Origin: Chloroflexota bacterium | GTDB lineage: Bacteria; Chloroflexota; Chloroflexia; Thermomicrobiales; UBA6265 | Reading direction: 5' to 3' | NCBI GenBank assembly: GCA_023423795.1 | Contig: JAFAEX010000066.1 | Span: 1-36,461, forward strand | Length of the DNA stretch: 36,461 bases | Shown: positions 25,735 through 34,082 of the stretch, in pieces | Layout of the letters: the number at the start of each line of letters is the position of its first letter | How positions within the stretch are numbered: position 1 is the stretch's first letter | Notes under the pieces: model-generated | What the model saw: the letters and a program-made list of their open reading frames with translations, nothing else | The model's database searches: none | Told to the model about the DNA's origin: nothing | Program-made: the position numbers and the translations under genes

Positions 25735-26208
25735 CGCCCCGTCGAAATCGGCTTGTCGGGGGGTCGCGGGATGGGCACGGCTGGTTGGCGTCTCCCCGTT
25801 TGCCGAGTCCGTGACGCTGACCCGACCGTGAACGGGTTCTCGATCTCGAGCGCCACGTGCGCCGCGGCATGACGCGGTCCTGGACCGGCTCGGCGTACCG
25901 ATGGGGCAGGAATGCAAGGAGGCTCGACGGCGCCGGGAACCGGCTACGAACCACGGCGCACCTCGGCCTAACGCGCTTCCATGGAGCGTCCCCTCGGCGC
26001 GCGGACGGGCGAACTGGCTCCTCAAACGGCGAGCACGGAGCGGCGCGAGCGTTGGCCGTTGGGCCAAAAAAGGGCGCCGGACGATTGGTTCCAAACGCCA
26101 ATGACCTTGCGCGACCCAGCCGGTAGCGTAGTCATGTCGCACCGTGGGCGGTCGATTGCCGCCCGTATCCCAGCGAACCGGCGCCGAACAGCGATCGAGG
26201 TTGGCACG
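25735..26208. other. Non-coding or decayed stretch after the sulfatase
   Basis: About 470 bp contain several overlapping open frames, none with a ribosome site or recognisable protein. A small hairpin (TTGGCCGTTGGGCCAA at 26052-26067) is the only structure I see. It may be decayed coding sequence. Confidence 0.45.
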
Positions 26209-26526
26209 GTGAGCGAGTTTCGGCGGGCTCCGGCATCGAGGCTGGACGCCGCGCAAACCCCTCAGGCAACCCTCTTCGTCTGGCGCGGCGGCGGCGTCGT
26301 CGTCCTCGGCGATTACCATGACGACCGCTGGGTCGTTTCCCGCGGCTGGCTGAAGGCCGACGCGTTGACCGACGTCCGCCGCTGGACGTTCGCCGCGCCG
26401 AGCGCCTTCGCCGGGCAGGTGCGGCGGCTGGTGCTGGACGCAACCGGCGACGGCGCGCTGGCCCGCGCCAACGGCGCGGACGCGCTCGATTGGGCGACCG
26501 CCGCCTCCGGCCAGTCGGCATCCTGA
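26209..26526 (+). CDS. Small protein of unknown function
   Basis: The 105-residue product has no signal peptide or membrane helix. A short beta-type segment (ATLFVWRGGGVVVLGDYHDDRWVVSRGWLK) leads into a helical C-terminal half ending in Ala/Ser. I recognise no family. The GTG at 26209 has GAGG eight bases before it; earlier in-frame starts lie in a stretch without coding character. It is convergent with the flavoprotein gene, 21 bp apart. The call depends on the ribosome site and a protein-like hydrophobic pattern. Confidence 0.5.
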   Translation: MSEFRRAPASRLDAAQTPQATLFVWRGGGVVVLGDYHDDRWVVSRGWLKADALTDVRRWTFAAPSAFAGQVRRLVLDATGDGALARANGADALDWATAASGQSAS

Positions 26527-26547
26527 ACCGGGAACGGCCGAGCGCCG

Positions 26548-27726
26548 CTACCCGAGGTGCAGCAGCAGCCGCGCCCCGGCGGTTGCCGTCGGCGGCAGCG
26601 GGCGGACGGCGTCCAGCAGCCAGCGCACCCGGTTCGGATCGCCAAGGAACCGCTGCGCCCACAACTCCGCGCGCAGCCACGGCAGGTAGCGCCACCGAAT
26701 CGTTCGCTGGTACGGCATGAGCGCGACGGCATCCGCGTTCCCGTCGGCCAGCGCGCGGGCGAGCACGTCGCCGGCAAGCGCCCCGGAATCCAGCGCGAAC
26801 GCGATGCCCGCACCCGTCAGCGGCCCGACGAGCGCCGCGGCCTCCCCCGCCACGACCAGTCGATCCGCGACCAGTTTGCGCCGGCGCGGCCCGAGATCGA
26901 GCGCCCACGCGCGCGGCGGATCGTCCATAGCCGCGCCGGCGAGCCAACCGGCGGCGGGCGATGCCGGATCGGTCGTGTAGCGGGCGAACAGGTCGCGCAA
27001 GTGTTCCGCGCCGTCCCGGCCCGGACCGGCGAGGGTTCCGACACCGACGTTCGCGCCGCCGTTCGGCAGGGGAAAGACCCAGCCGTACCCCGGCAGCACC
27101 CAGCGGTCGAGCGAAAAGACGATGCGGTCCGGCGGCGCGCTGCACCCGGACACGTAGCCGCGCATCGCGATCCCGCGCGCTGGGTCGCCGGGCCGCGCGT
27201 CGGCAGCGACATCGCTGGCCACCCGGCAGCCGTAGCCGCCGGCGAGGACGACGCCGCGCGCCCGAAAAAGCCGCTCGCCTCCACCGGCCTGCACCCGCAC
27301 CATCCGCCCATCGCCGTCGGCCGGACCGACTTCGCGCACGGTCCCGCGCTCCAGCGACGCTCCGGCGCGGCAGGCAGCGCGGACCATCGCGTGGTCGAAG
27401 ACGAACCGGGGAACGATGCGGGCATCCGTTCCGCCCAGCGGCAGCCGGCCCACAGCCGTTCGCGGAGTGAGATCGAGCGAACCGCCGTCCGCCGTCACCA
27501 GCACGCCGGCGAGGCGGCCGTAGGGCGCGAGGTCGGCCTCGTCGATCCCGAGGCGGCGCGCGAAGGCCATCGCCCGCGCCCCGATCAGGTCGCCGCACGG
27601 CTTGTCACGCGGAAACGCCGCCTTGTCGAACAGCAGCGCCTCGCGCCCGGCTCGGCCCAACGCGACCGCCGCCGCGCTGCCCGCCGGTCCCGCGCCAACC
27701 ACCACGACGTCTACGGATTCGGTCAC
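26548..27726 (-). CDS. Geranylgeranyl-reductase-family FAD-dependent oxidoreductase
   Basis: The 392-residue flavoprotein begins with the FAD-binding Rossmann motif VVVVGAGPAGSAAAVAL. Next come FPRDKPCGDLI and GVVLAGGYGCRV, and the second FAD motif region GEAAALVGPLTGAGIAFALDSG. Related enzymes reduce prenyl double bonds of lipids, chlorophyll side chains or quinones, or hydroxylate aromatics. CGD and YGWVFPLPNGGANVGVG fit the geranylgeranyl reductase family. The substrate is unknown. The GTG at 27726 is supported by GAGGG four bases before it and by the Rossmann strand starting at once; the frame continues open upstream across the divergent sulfotransferase region by chance. It has no cofactor-reductase partner nearby. 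Confidence 0.87.
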   Translation of the reverse strand: MTESVDVVVVGAGPAGSAAAVALGRAGREALLFDKAAFPRDKPCGDLIGARAMAFARRLGIDEADLAPYGRLAGVLVTADGGSLDLTPRTAVGRLPLGGTDARIVPRFVFDHAMVRAACRAGASLERGTVREVGPADGDGRMVRVQAGGGERLFRARGVVLAGGYGCRVASDVAADARPGDPARGIAMRGYVSGCSAPPDRIVFSLDRWVLPGYGWVFPLPNGGANVGVGTLAGPGRDGAEHLRDLFARYTTDPASPAAGWLAGAAMDDPPRAWALDLGPRRRKLVADRLVVAGEAAALVGPLTGAGIAFALDSGALAGDVLARALADGNADAVALMPYQRTIRWRYLPWLRAELWAQRFLGDPNRVRWLLDAVRPLPPTATAGARLLLHLG

Positions 27727-27972
27727 GTGACCCTCACCCAGCCGCGCTTTGGCGGCTCGCGGCCTTCCGGCCGGCATCGGCCCACACGCCGCGTTTCCGG
27801 ACAGCGCAATCCGCGTGCGGCCGGCGTTGGGTCGCCCCAATGACCCGAACGTCTCAGCACCCAAGTAGGCGCCGCCGTTCCGTATCCCGTCCAATGGCGA
27901 CCCCACGTTGGTCGCGAATCCCGCATATCCGCCGTCCGCTGGCAGACGAGGAGAACGAAAGGGAGCCCGCCC

Positions 27973-28761
27973 GTGCGCATCGTCATCGCCGGAACGCAGA
28001 AGTCGGGCAACGTTCTGCTCAAATGCCTGCTCGCGCACGCGTACGAGCGCCGGGTGCTGGTCGATCCCGGCATCCCGCGGCGGCCGACACTGGATGCGTT
28101 CCGGGCGTGTAAATCCGCCGGCGGGTTCGTCGATGGGTCGGTGTTCCACCACCATTTCCCCTACTCCGACGACCTCGCCGATCCGATCGACGCGGCGCCC
28201 GCCCACATTGCCACGATCGTGCGCGATCCGAACGATTCGTTCGTCTCCTGCGTCCATTCCGTCCAGCGCCGAACGGGACGAGGGTTCAAACGGAATGCGC
28301 CCAGCGGCAAGCCGATGGAACACCCCGACGTGCTGGCCTATCTTCGCAGCGGCGGCGACCGCGAGGAACTCCGCCTCACGAAAGGCTGGGTCGAAAGCGG
28401 CCGAACCACGGCCGTCCGATACGAAGACCCGCACCGGAACCCGGCCGAGGTGCGTTCAGGGATTGCGGACAATCGCGCCCCACGGTTGCACCTCCGGTCG
28501 GCCAGGGCCGGCGATTCCCGGAAACACCTGCCCGACGCGCACCTCGCGATTCTCCGCATCCACTGCGGCCCGTCGATCGAATCACTTGGGTACCCCATTC
28601 GCGAGTTGCCGTCGGGACGGACCGCTGCGATTGCAGGGTGGACAGCCCCACCGGATTCGGTGATCCGGGACAACCCACGCGACATCAGGACGATCGCCCT
28701 GCAACCCGATCGGCCGTACCATTCAGGATCTCCAGGCGTGCCAGCAAGGAGCAGCGAATGA
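27973..28761 (+). CDS. Sulfotransferase-like P-loop protein, possibly damaged
   Basis: The 262-residue product contains a PAPS-binding pattern: GTQKSGNVLLKCLL at residues 7-20 (5'-phosphosulfate loop) and IVRDPNDSFVSCVHS at about 82-96 (3'-phosphate site). RYEDPHRNP and GDSRKHLPDAHLAILR follow, as expected for soluble sulfotransferases. Compared with what I recall of the family, the segment between RNPAEV (about 160) and GDSRKH (about 180) is short by perhaps 30 residues. The 55-residue tail after LGYPIREL lacks family character and runs to an ATGA overlap with the next gene. It may be an active variant or a decaying gene. The GTG follows AAGGGAG at seven bases. Confidence 0.7.
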   Translation: MRIVIAGTQKSGNVLLKCLLAHAYERRVLVDPGIPRRPTLDAFRACKSAGGFVDGSVFHHHFPYSDDLADPIDAAPAHIATIVRDPNDSFVSCVHSVQRRTGRGFKRNAPSGKPMEHPDVLAYLRSGGDREELRLTKGWVESGRTTAVRYEDPHRNPAEVRSGIADNRAPRLHLRSARAGDSRKHLPDAHLAILRIHCGPSIESLGYPIRELPSGRTAAIAGWTAPPDSVIRDNPRDIRTIALQPDRPYHSGSPGVPARSSE

Positions 28762-29612
28762 GCCGACGCCGAGAGCAGCGACCCGACGATGGCGCGCGGG
28801 CGGCGCCCTCCGCCCGGTACGACCTCCCGCCCGAACGGCTGGCGACCGCTGGCGACCGCCTGTTGCCGTCGTTCGTCATCATCGGCGCGCAAAAGGGCGG
28901 AACATCGTCGCTCTACCACTACCTGTCGTCGCACCCGGACACCGCCCCGGCGTTCACCAAGGAAGTCCACTTCTTCAATCGCTGGCACCGGCGCGGGATC
29001 GACTGGTACCGCGCGTTCTTCCCGCTGGCCAGCGAAGCGGAGATCGCCGGGGAAGCCAGCCCGAACTACCTCGCACACCCGGCGTCCGCCCGCCGCCTCG
29101 CCGACGCGCTGCCGGACGCCAAGGTCATCGTCCTCCTCCGCAACCCGGTGGAACGGGCGTACTCGCAGTACTGGATGCAGCGGCGGCGGGGCCACGAAGC
29201 ACGATCGTTCGAGGTCGCCATCGACGACGCGGCGATCGACCGGCTCAATCACGACGGGAACCTGCGGGCCGACTGGAACCGGTCCGCCTACCGGTCGCGC
29301 GGGTTGTACGCCGAGCACCTCGAACCGTGGCTGGAGGCCGTCGCTCCCGACAACCTGCTCATCCTCCGCAGCGAGGATTTCTTCGCCGACCCGGCGGACA
29401 TCCTCGCGCGGGCGCAACGGTTCGTCGGGATGCGGCCGTGGCAACCCGAACACTTCGACGTCAAACAGGACGGCGGGGACTACGAACCGATCGATCCCGA
29501 TACGCGCGCTCGCCTCGCCGAGTGGTACGAACCGCACAACCGGCGGCTCTACGACCTGATCGGCCGCGACATGGGCTGGGAGCGCGACGATCCGTCCGAC
29601 CCCGGACGCTAG
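28758..29612 (+). CDS. PAPS-dependent sulfotransferase
   Basis: The 284-residue protein should transfer sulfate from PAPS to a hydroxyl or amine. IIGAQKGGTSSLYHYL (residues about 36-51) is the 5'-phosphosulfate loop. LLRNPVERAYSQYWM is the 3'-phosphate site of heparan-type sulfotransferases, and KEVHFFNR lies between them. Downstream, RSEDFFADPADIL and the C-terminal LAEWYEPHNRRLYDLIGRDMGW fit the bacterial members with LNDL-type ends. The ATG overlaps the previous gene by ATGA and follows AAGGAG, so both are probably co-translated. PAPS could come from the sulfurylase/APS kinase at the start of this window. The acceptor (glycan, lipid or small molecule) is unknown. Its stop overlaps that of metH. 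Confidence 0.92.
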   Translation: MSRRREQRPDDGARAAPSARYDLPPERLATAGDRLLPSFVIIGAQKGGTSSLYHYLSSHPDTAPAFTKEVHFFNRWHRRGIDWYRAFFPLASEAEIAGEASPNYLAHPASARRLADALPDAKVIVLLRNPVERAYSQYWMQRRRGHEARSFEVAIDDAAIDRLNHDGNLRADWNRSAYRSRGLYAEHLEPWLEAVAPDNLLILRSEDFFADPADILARAQRFVGMRPWQPEHFDVKQDGGDYEPIDPDTRARLAEWYEPHNRRLYDLIGRDMGWERDDPSDPGR

Positions 29613-32600
29613 TCCTCGTCGCCGCCGGTCCGGGCCAGCGCGAAGTAGCGGGCGTCCGGATGGGTCACCACCAGCGCGGCGGTCGTCTGCTCCGGGTCGA
29701 ACTGGAAGCCGTCGGTGAGCGCGACGCCGATCTTGCCGACGTCCAGCAGCGCATCGACCAGCACGTGCTGGCGCAGGTCCGGGCAACTCGGGTAGCCCCA
29801 CGAGTAGCGCTTACCCTGCTCCTCGCCCATGCCGAGTTCGGCCCGGATGCGCTGGTGGGCGTATTCGGCCAACCCTTCGGCGCTCTGGACGCTCAGGCCG
29901 TGGCTGAAGAACGATTCGGAGTACTCCCCAGCTGCCTGCAACCGCTCCGTCCGCGCGGTCGCCTCGCGGCCCTGCGTCACGATCTGGAACACCGCGACGT
30001 CCCGCTTACCGGACGATGCCGGCAGGTAGTAGTCGGCGAGGCACAGGCGGTCCCGGCGCGGCTGCCGCGGGAAGGTGTAGCGGGCCAGTTCGCGGCCGGA
30101 TTCGTCCGGCGCGTAGACGACGAGGTCGTTGCCCTCGGAGTTCGCGGGGAAGTAGCCGTAGCGGACGCGCGGCTGCAGCCACCCTTCGCGCTCGGCCTCC
30201 GCCTGCATCCGCGCCAGCCGCGGCAGGAACTCGTCCCGCTGCATCGCCTCCCACGCCTCGTCCTTCAGTCCCTTGCCGCCCCAGTGCAGCCGGAACAGCG
30301 TCTTCAGGTCGAGGTGCGGCCAGACGTCGGCGAGCGTGGCGTCGGTCATCTCGCGCACCCCCCAGAACGGCGGCCGCGGCGGATCGACCGGGCGCACGGT
30401 GCTGCCCTCGGTCGAAGCCGCTTCGTCCGGCACGCTGAAGGCCTCGCGGCCGGGACGGTTGCGGGCGGCTTTCGCGGCATCGATGGTGTGCTCGACCAGC
30501 GCCGGACGTTCGCCGGGGTCGATCAGGCGATCCATCAGCGCCAATCCCTCGAAGGCGTCCTTGGCGTAGAAAACGCCCGATTCGTACGGGGTTTCGTCCT
30601 CCACGAACAGCGTCCGGTTGGCGTAGGCGCGGTTGATCGCCGCGCCGCCGATGATGACCGGGAACTGGTGCCCGGCGCGGTGCAGTTCCTGCACGCACAG
30701 CGGCATCTGCTTGCTGGTCGAAACAAGCAGTGCAGAGAGCCCGATGGCGGTCGCGTTGGTTTCCACCGCCTTGTCGATGATCCGGTTTACCGGCACCTGC
30801 TTGCCGAGGTCGTGCACGGTGTAGCCGTTGTTGGTCAGGATCGTGTTGACGAGGTTCTTGCCGATGTCGTGGACATCGCCGTAAACGGTCGCCAGCACGA
30901 CCGTGCCCTTGGTCACCCCTTCCTGCCGTTCGAGGTACGTCTCCAGCCGGGCCACCGCCCGCTTCATCGCCTCGGCCGATTGCAGGACGAAGGGCAGGAT
31001 CAGTTCGCCGGAGCCGAACTTGTCGCCGACCTCCTTCATCGCCGGCAGCAGCACGCCGTTGAGCACCGCCACCGGATCCTGCCGCGCCACCGCGAGGTCG
31101 ATGTCGGCCTCGATCCCCTCCTTCTTGCGGTGGACGATGCGGTAGTGGAGCCGCTCCTCGACCTCCATCTCGGCCATCGGGTCCGGCCCGGTCGCCTCGG
31201 CGGATTCGGTGCGGCCCTCGAAGTGGGCGATCAGCCGGGCCAGCGCGTCCGGCCGGCGGGCGAGCACGAGGTCTTCGCCCAGTTCGCGCTCCTCGGCCGG
31301 GATCTCGCCGAGCGGGATGACGTGCGACGGGTGGACGATGGCCAGATCCAGCCCGGCCCGCACGGCGTGGTCGAGGAAGACGGCGTTGACGACCGTGCGC
31401 GCGGCCGGGTTCAGCCCGAACGAGACGTTGGAGATGCCGAGGACGCTGCGGGTGCCCGGCAGCGCCTCCTCGATCATCCGGATGCCCTCGATCGTCTCGA
31501 CGGCGGAACGCGCGAACTCCTCCTCGCCGGTCGAAAGCGGAAAGGTCAGCGTGTCCCAGATCAGGTCTTCCGGAGACATGCCGTATTCGCCGACGACGAT
31601 GTCGTGGATCTTGCGGGCGACCTCGAGCTTGCGCTCGGCCGTTTTCGCCATCCCCTCCTCGTCGATGGTCATCGCCACCAGCGCCGCGCCGTGGGCGACC
31701 GCGAGGGGCACGACCGCGTCGATGCGCTTGCGGCCGTTCTCCATGTTGATGGAGTTGACCACCGCCCGGCCGGGGTACTGCTCCAGCGCGTCCTGCACCA
31801 CGTCGGGCTCGGTGGAGTCGATGACCAGTGGCGCTTCGACGTTCAGCGCCAGCTTCTTCACCAGTTTGCGCAGCGTGTCGCGCTCGTCGGAGCGCTCCGT
31901 CATCGCCACGCAGACGTCGAGCGCATGAGCGCCGTCGTCCATCTGGCCGCGGGCGACCTCCACGATGCCGTCGAGGTCGTCGGCCAGCGCCAGCCGCTTG
32001 ACCTTGCGCGAACCCAACGTGTTGACCCGCTCGCCGACGATCATCGGCGCCGGGTCCTGGTCGAGCGACACGGCGCGGGTCATGCTCGCCAGCAGCGACG
32101 GCTTCGTTGCCGGACGCGGCGCGACCTCGCGAATCCCGACCGCCTTCACGACCTCGCTCAGGTGCGCCGGCGTCGTGCCGCAGCAGCCGCCGATGACGCC
32201 GACCCCGAAGGAATCGACCATCTCCTTGAGGCCCGAGGCGAGACCGTCCGGATCGAGCGGGAAGGCCGCCCGCCCGCCCACGTTCTGCGGGATGCCGGCG
32301 TTGGGGATGATCGCCACCGGCCGTGTGGACCATTCGCCGAGGTAGCGGGCCGGTTCGCGCATGTGCTCCGGCCCGGTCGAGCAGTTCAGCCCGACCACAT
32401 CCATCGGCAGCGCTTCCAGGATCGCCAGCACCGCCGCGATGTCGGTGCCGAGCAGCATCCGCCCGCTGACGTCCAGCGTGACCGACGAGTGGATCGGGAT
32501 GCGGACGCCCTTTTCATCGAAGACCCGATGCGCCGCATGTATCGCGGCCTTCAGTTCGAGGATGTCCTGCACCGTCTCGATGATCAGCAGATCCGCGCCA

Positions 32601-33079
32601 CCATCGACCAACCCGCGGATCTGGTCGAGGAACAGGTCCACGACCTCGCCGAAGCGGTGCTGCCCCAGCAGCGGATCTTCGGACGCCGGCAGCAACCCGG
32701 TCGGGCCGATCGAGCCAGCGACGAAGCGGGTGCGCTCGGGGGTCGAATACTCGGCCGCCACCCGGCGGGCCAGCTCGGCGGCGGCGCGGTTGATCTCGTA
32801 GGTGCGCTCGCCAAGCCCGTACTCCTCGAGTTTGATGGTGCTGCCGCCGAACGTATCGGTCTCCAGCACGTCCACGCCGACGTCGAGGAACGAGGCGTGG
32901 ATCGATTCGATGATGCCGGGTTCGTGGAGGACGAGGTACTCGTTGCAGCCCTCCTTGTCGCGCCCGCCGTAACCGTCCGGCCCCAGTTCGAGGTCGAGGA
33001 TGGTCGCGCCCATCGAGCCGTCGTAGACGACGACGCGGTCGCGCAGGAGGTCGAGGAACTGGTCGGAACGGGCGGGCAT
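29609..33079 (-). CDS. metH: Cobalamin-dependent methionine synthase
   Basis: MetH moves a methyl group from methyltetrahydrofolate through cobalamin to homocysteine. The 1156-residue protein has all modules. The homocysteine domain (1-310) carries zinc ligands Cys233, Cys299 and Cys300. The pterin domain starts near MIVGERVNTLGSRK (346-359), a cap domain (about 660-715) follows, and the B12 domain has DVHDIG at 735-740. The C-terminal reactivation domain contains RYSWGYPSCPD. It is therefore able to reactivate cob(II)alamin with AdoMet. The ATG at 33079 follows AAGGAG nine bases away, which sits in a small hairpin. No B12 or SAM riboswitch was recognised upstream. Its stop overlaps the sulfotransferase stop at a shared CTAG. 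Confidence 0.97.
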   Translation of the reverse strand: MPARSDQFLDLLRDRVVVYDGSMGATILDLELGPDGYGGRDKEGCNEYLVLHEPGIIESIHASFLDVGVDVLETDTFGGSTIKLEEYGLGERTYEINRAAAELARRVAAEYSTPERTRFVAGSIGPTGLLPASEDPLLGQHRFGEVVDLFLDQIRGLVDGGADLLIIETVQDILELKAAIHAAHRVFDEKGVRIPIHSSVTLDVSGRMLLGTDIAAVLAILEALPMDVVGLNCSTGPEHMREPARYLGEWSTRPVAIIPNAGIPQNVGGRAAFPLDPDGLASGLKEMVDSFGVGVIGGCCGTTPAHLSEVVKAVGIREVAPRPATKPSLLASMTRAVSLDQDPAPMIVGERVNTLGSRKVKRLALADDLDGIVEVARGQMDDGAHALDVCVAMTERSDERDTLRKLVKKLALNVEAPLVIDSTEPDVVQDALEQYPGRAVVNSINMENGRKRIDAVVPLAVAHGAALVAMTIDEEGMAKTAERKLEVARKIHDIVVGEYGMSPEDLIWDTLTFPLSTGEEEFARSAVETIEGIRMIEEALPGTRSVLGISNVSFGLNPAARTVVNAVFLDHAVRAGLDLAIVHPSHVIPLGEIPAEERELGEDLVLARRPDALARLIAHFEGRTESAEATGPDPMAEMEVEERLHYRIVHRKKEGIEADIDLAVARQDPVAVLNGVLLPAMKEVGDKFGSGELILPFVLQSAEAMKRAVARLETYLERQEGVTKGTVVLATVYGDVHDIGKNLVNTILTNNGYTVHDLGKQVPVNRIIDKAVETNATAIGLSALLVSTSKQMPLCVQELHRAGHQFPVIIGGAAINRAYANRTLFVEDETPYESGVFYAKDAFEGLALMDRLIDPGERPALVEHTIDAAKAARNRPGREAFSVPDEAASTEGSTVRPVDPPRPPFWGVREMTDATLADVWPHLDLKTLFRLHWGGKGLKDEAWEAMQRDEFLPRLARMQAEAEREGWLQPRVRYGYFPANSEGNDLVVYAPDESGRELARYTFPRQPRRDRLCLADYYLPASSGKRDVAVFQIVTQGREATARTERLQAAGEYSESFFSHGLSVQSAEGLAEYAHQRIRAELGMGEEQGKRYSWGYPSCPDLRQHVLVDALLDVGKIGVALTDGFQFDPEQTTAALVVTHPDARYFALARTGGDED

Positions 33080-33081
33080 GG

Positions 33082-33099
33082 CGGGGAACTCCTTCCCCG
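33082..33099 (-). promoter_or_regulatory. Hairpin holding the metH ribosome-binding site
   Basis: On the coding strand CGGGGAA and TTCCCCG pair perfectly over the loop GGAG. The Shine-Dalgarno AAGGAG spans the stem end and loop, nine bases before the metH ATG. The hairpin could present or hide the site; a role in control is inference. Confidence 0.5.
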
Positions 33100-33307
33100 G
33101 CGTGGCGCGGGGCGGAAGGCTGGCAACAACGTTCAGGATACGACGCAACCGCGCCCGAGCGCCCGATGGCCGTCCGGGGCCTGCCGGTCCTGATTCGGGC
33201 GCGGCGGGCGGCCGCGGCGGATACGGCGCGTATACTCCGCTCGTCGGCCGCCCCGGGCCGGCTCCCCGTCCGAGGCCGCCGTCGCCGCACCACGGAGAAT
33301 CCGCCTC

Positions 33308-33907
33308 ATGCTTCGCCGCACCTTCATCGCCGTCGCCGCCTTCGCGGCGGCGCTGGTCCCGGTCGCGCTGCCGGCTCCGGTCGCCGCGCAGTCGATGGAA
33401 GCCGCCATCGCCGCCGACATCGACGCCTGGTACGCGGCGCAGATCCCCGGCTACACCTCGCCCAACTTCGTGGCCGTCACCGGCGAAACCACCACCTCCT
33501 GCGGCCCGGTCGATCCGTACATCCTCGGACCGGCCGCCTACTGCCCACTGGATTCCACCGTGTACGTCGCCCCGGTCTGGGAGCAGGTCTACGCCGCCGA
33601 GGAGTGGATCACCATCCTCGCCCACGAATGGGGCCACCACGCCCAGCACGTGATGGGTTTCGCCGGGTACGCGACCGACGAGTCGGAACTGCAGGCCGAC
33701 TGTCTGGCCGGCGCCTACGTCGCCGACGCCGAAGCGCGCGGCGCTGTCCCCTCCGGCACCTTCAACCGCGGCATGGGCGCGTCCATCCGCGCCGGCGCGC
33801 CGCCGTTCCTGCCCGACGACGCGGACGTTCACGGGACCGGCGCCGAGCGTGGCACCACCTACATGGACGGCTACATGCGCGGCATCGGGGCCTGCGGGCT
33901 GATCTGA
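33308..33907 (+). CDS. Secreted neutral zinc metallopeptidase, copy 1
   Basis: The 199-residue protein has a signal peptide (about 1-28, ending VAAQS). Its catalytic helix is LAHEWGHHAQHVMG, giving HEWGH zinc ligands, followed by ELQADCLAGAYVADA, where the Glu is the likely third ligand. This resembles the YpfJ-type putative neutral zinc metallopeptidases, but shorter. Cysteines in TTSCGPVDPY, AAYCPLD and IGACGLI could form disulfides after export. The substrate is unknown. TATACT at 33231-33236 may be a -10 but lacks a clear -35. A close paralogue follows 175 bp downstream, separated by a terminator and a promoter, so the two are regulated separately. Confidence 0.88.
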   Translation: MLRRTFIAVAAFAAALVPVALPAPVAAQSMEAAIAADIDAWYAAQIPGYTSPNFVAVTGETTTSCGPVDPYILGPAAYCPLDSTVYVAPVWEQVYAAEEWITILAHEWGHHAQHVMGFAGYATDESELQADCLAGAYVADAEARGAVPSGTFNRGMGASIRAGAPPFLPDDADVHGTGAERGTTYMDGYMRGIGACGLI

Positions 33908-33933
33908 TCCGGCATCCCAAAGCGCGAAATCGG

Positions 33934-33963
33934 CGGCCCCGGCGGTGACCCCGTCCGGGGCCG
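33934..33963 (+). terminator. Terminator after metallopeptidase copy 1
   Basis: CGGCCCCGG (33934-33942) pairs perfectly with CCGGGGCCG (33955-33963) over 12 bases, 26 bases after the stop codon. There is no T-run. Confidence 0.5.
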
Positions 33964-33984
33964 CTGGCGTTTGGTCCCGCGGCG

Positions 33985-34013
33985 TTGCGACGGGCCGGGC
34001 GCCGCCCTATGAT
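33985..34013 (+). promoter_or_regulatory. Promoter of metallopeptidase copy 2
   Basis: TTGCGA (33985-33990) and TATGAT (34008-34013) are 17 bases apart, a good SigA-type match. It lies about 70 bp before the GTG start of the second metallopeptidase gene. Confidence 0.65.
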
Positions 34014-34082
34014 GGGACCGACCCACGGGTCGAGGGGAGACGACGCCGGGCGGGAACCCGGCGCCAACGGGAAGGGACGGTT

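Noticed and set aside
26052..26067. Terminator at TTGGCCGTTGGGCCAA
   Set aside because: It is followed by A residues on the plus strand and preceded by T residues on the minus strand, the wrong order for an intrinsic terminator on either strand.
29327..33193. A 1288-codon plus-strand open frame opposite metH
   Set aside because: metH on the other strand is unmistakable. The antisense product is Arg/His/Asp/Gly/Val-rich with no domain, a common result of strong third-position GC.
33080..33307. Cobalamin or SAM riboswitch upstream of metH
   Set aside because: The gap is short and I could not find a B12 box or the conserved SAM-aptamer segments; only the ribosome-site hairpin is visible.
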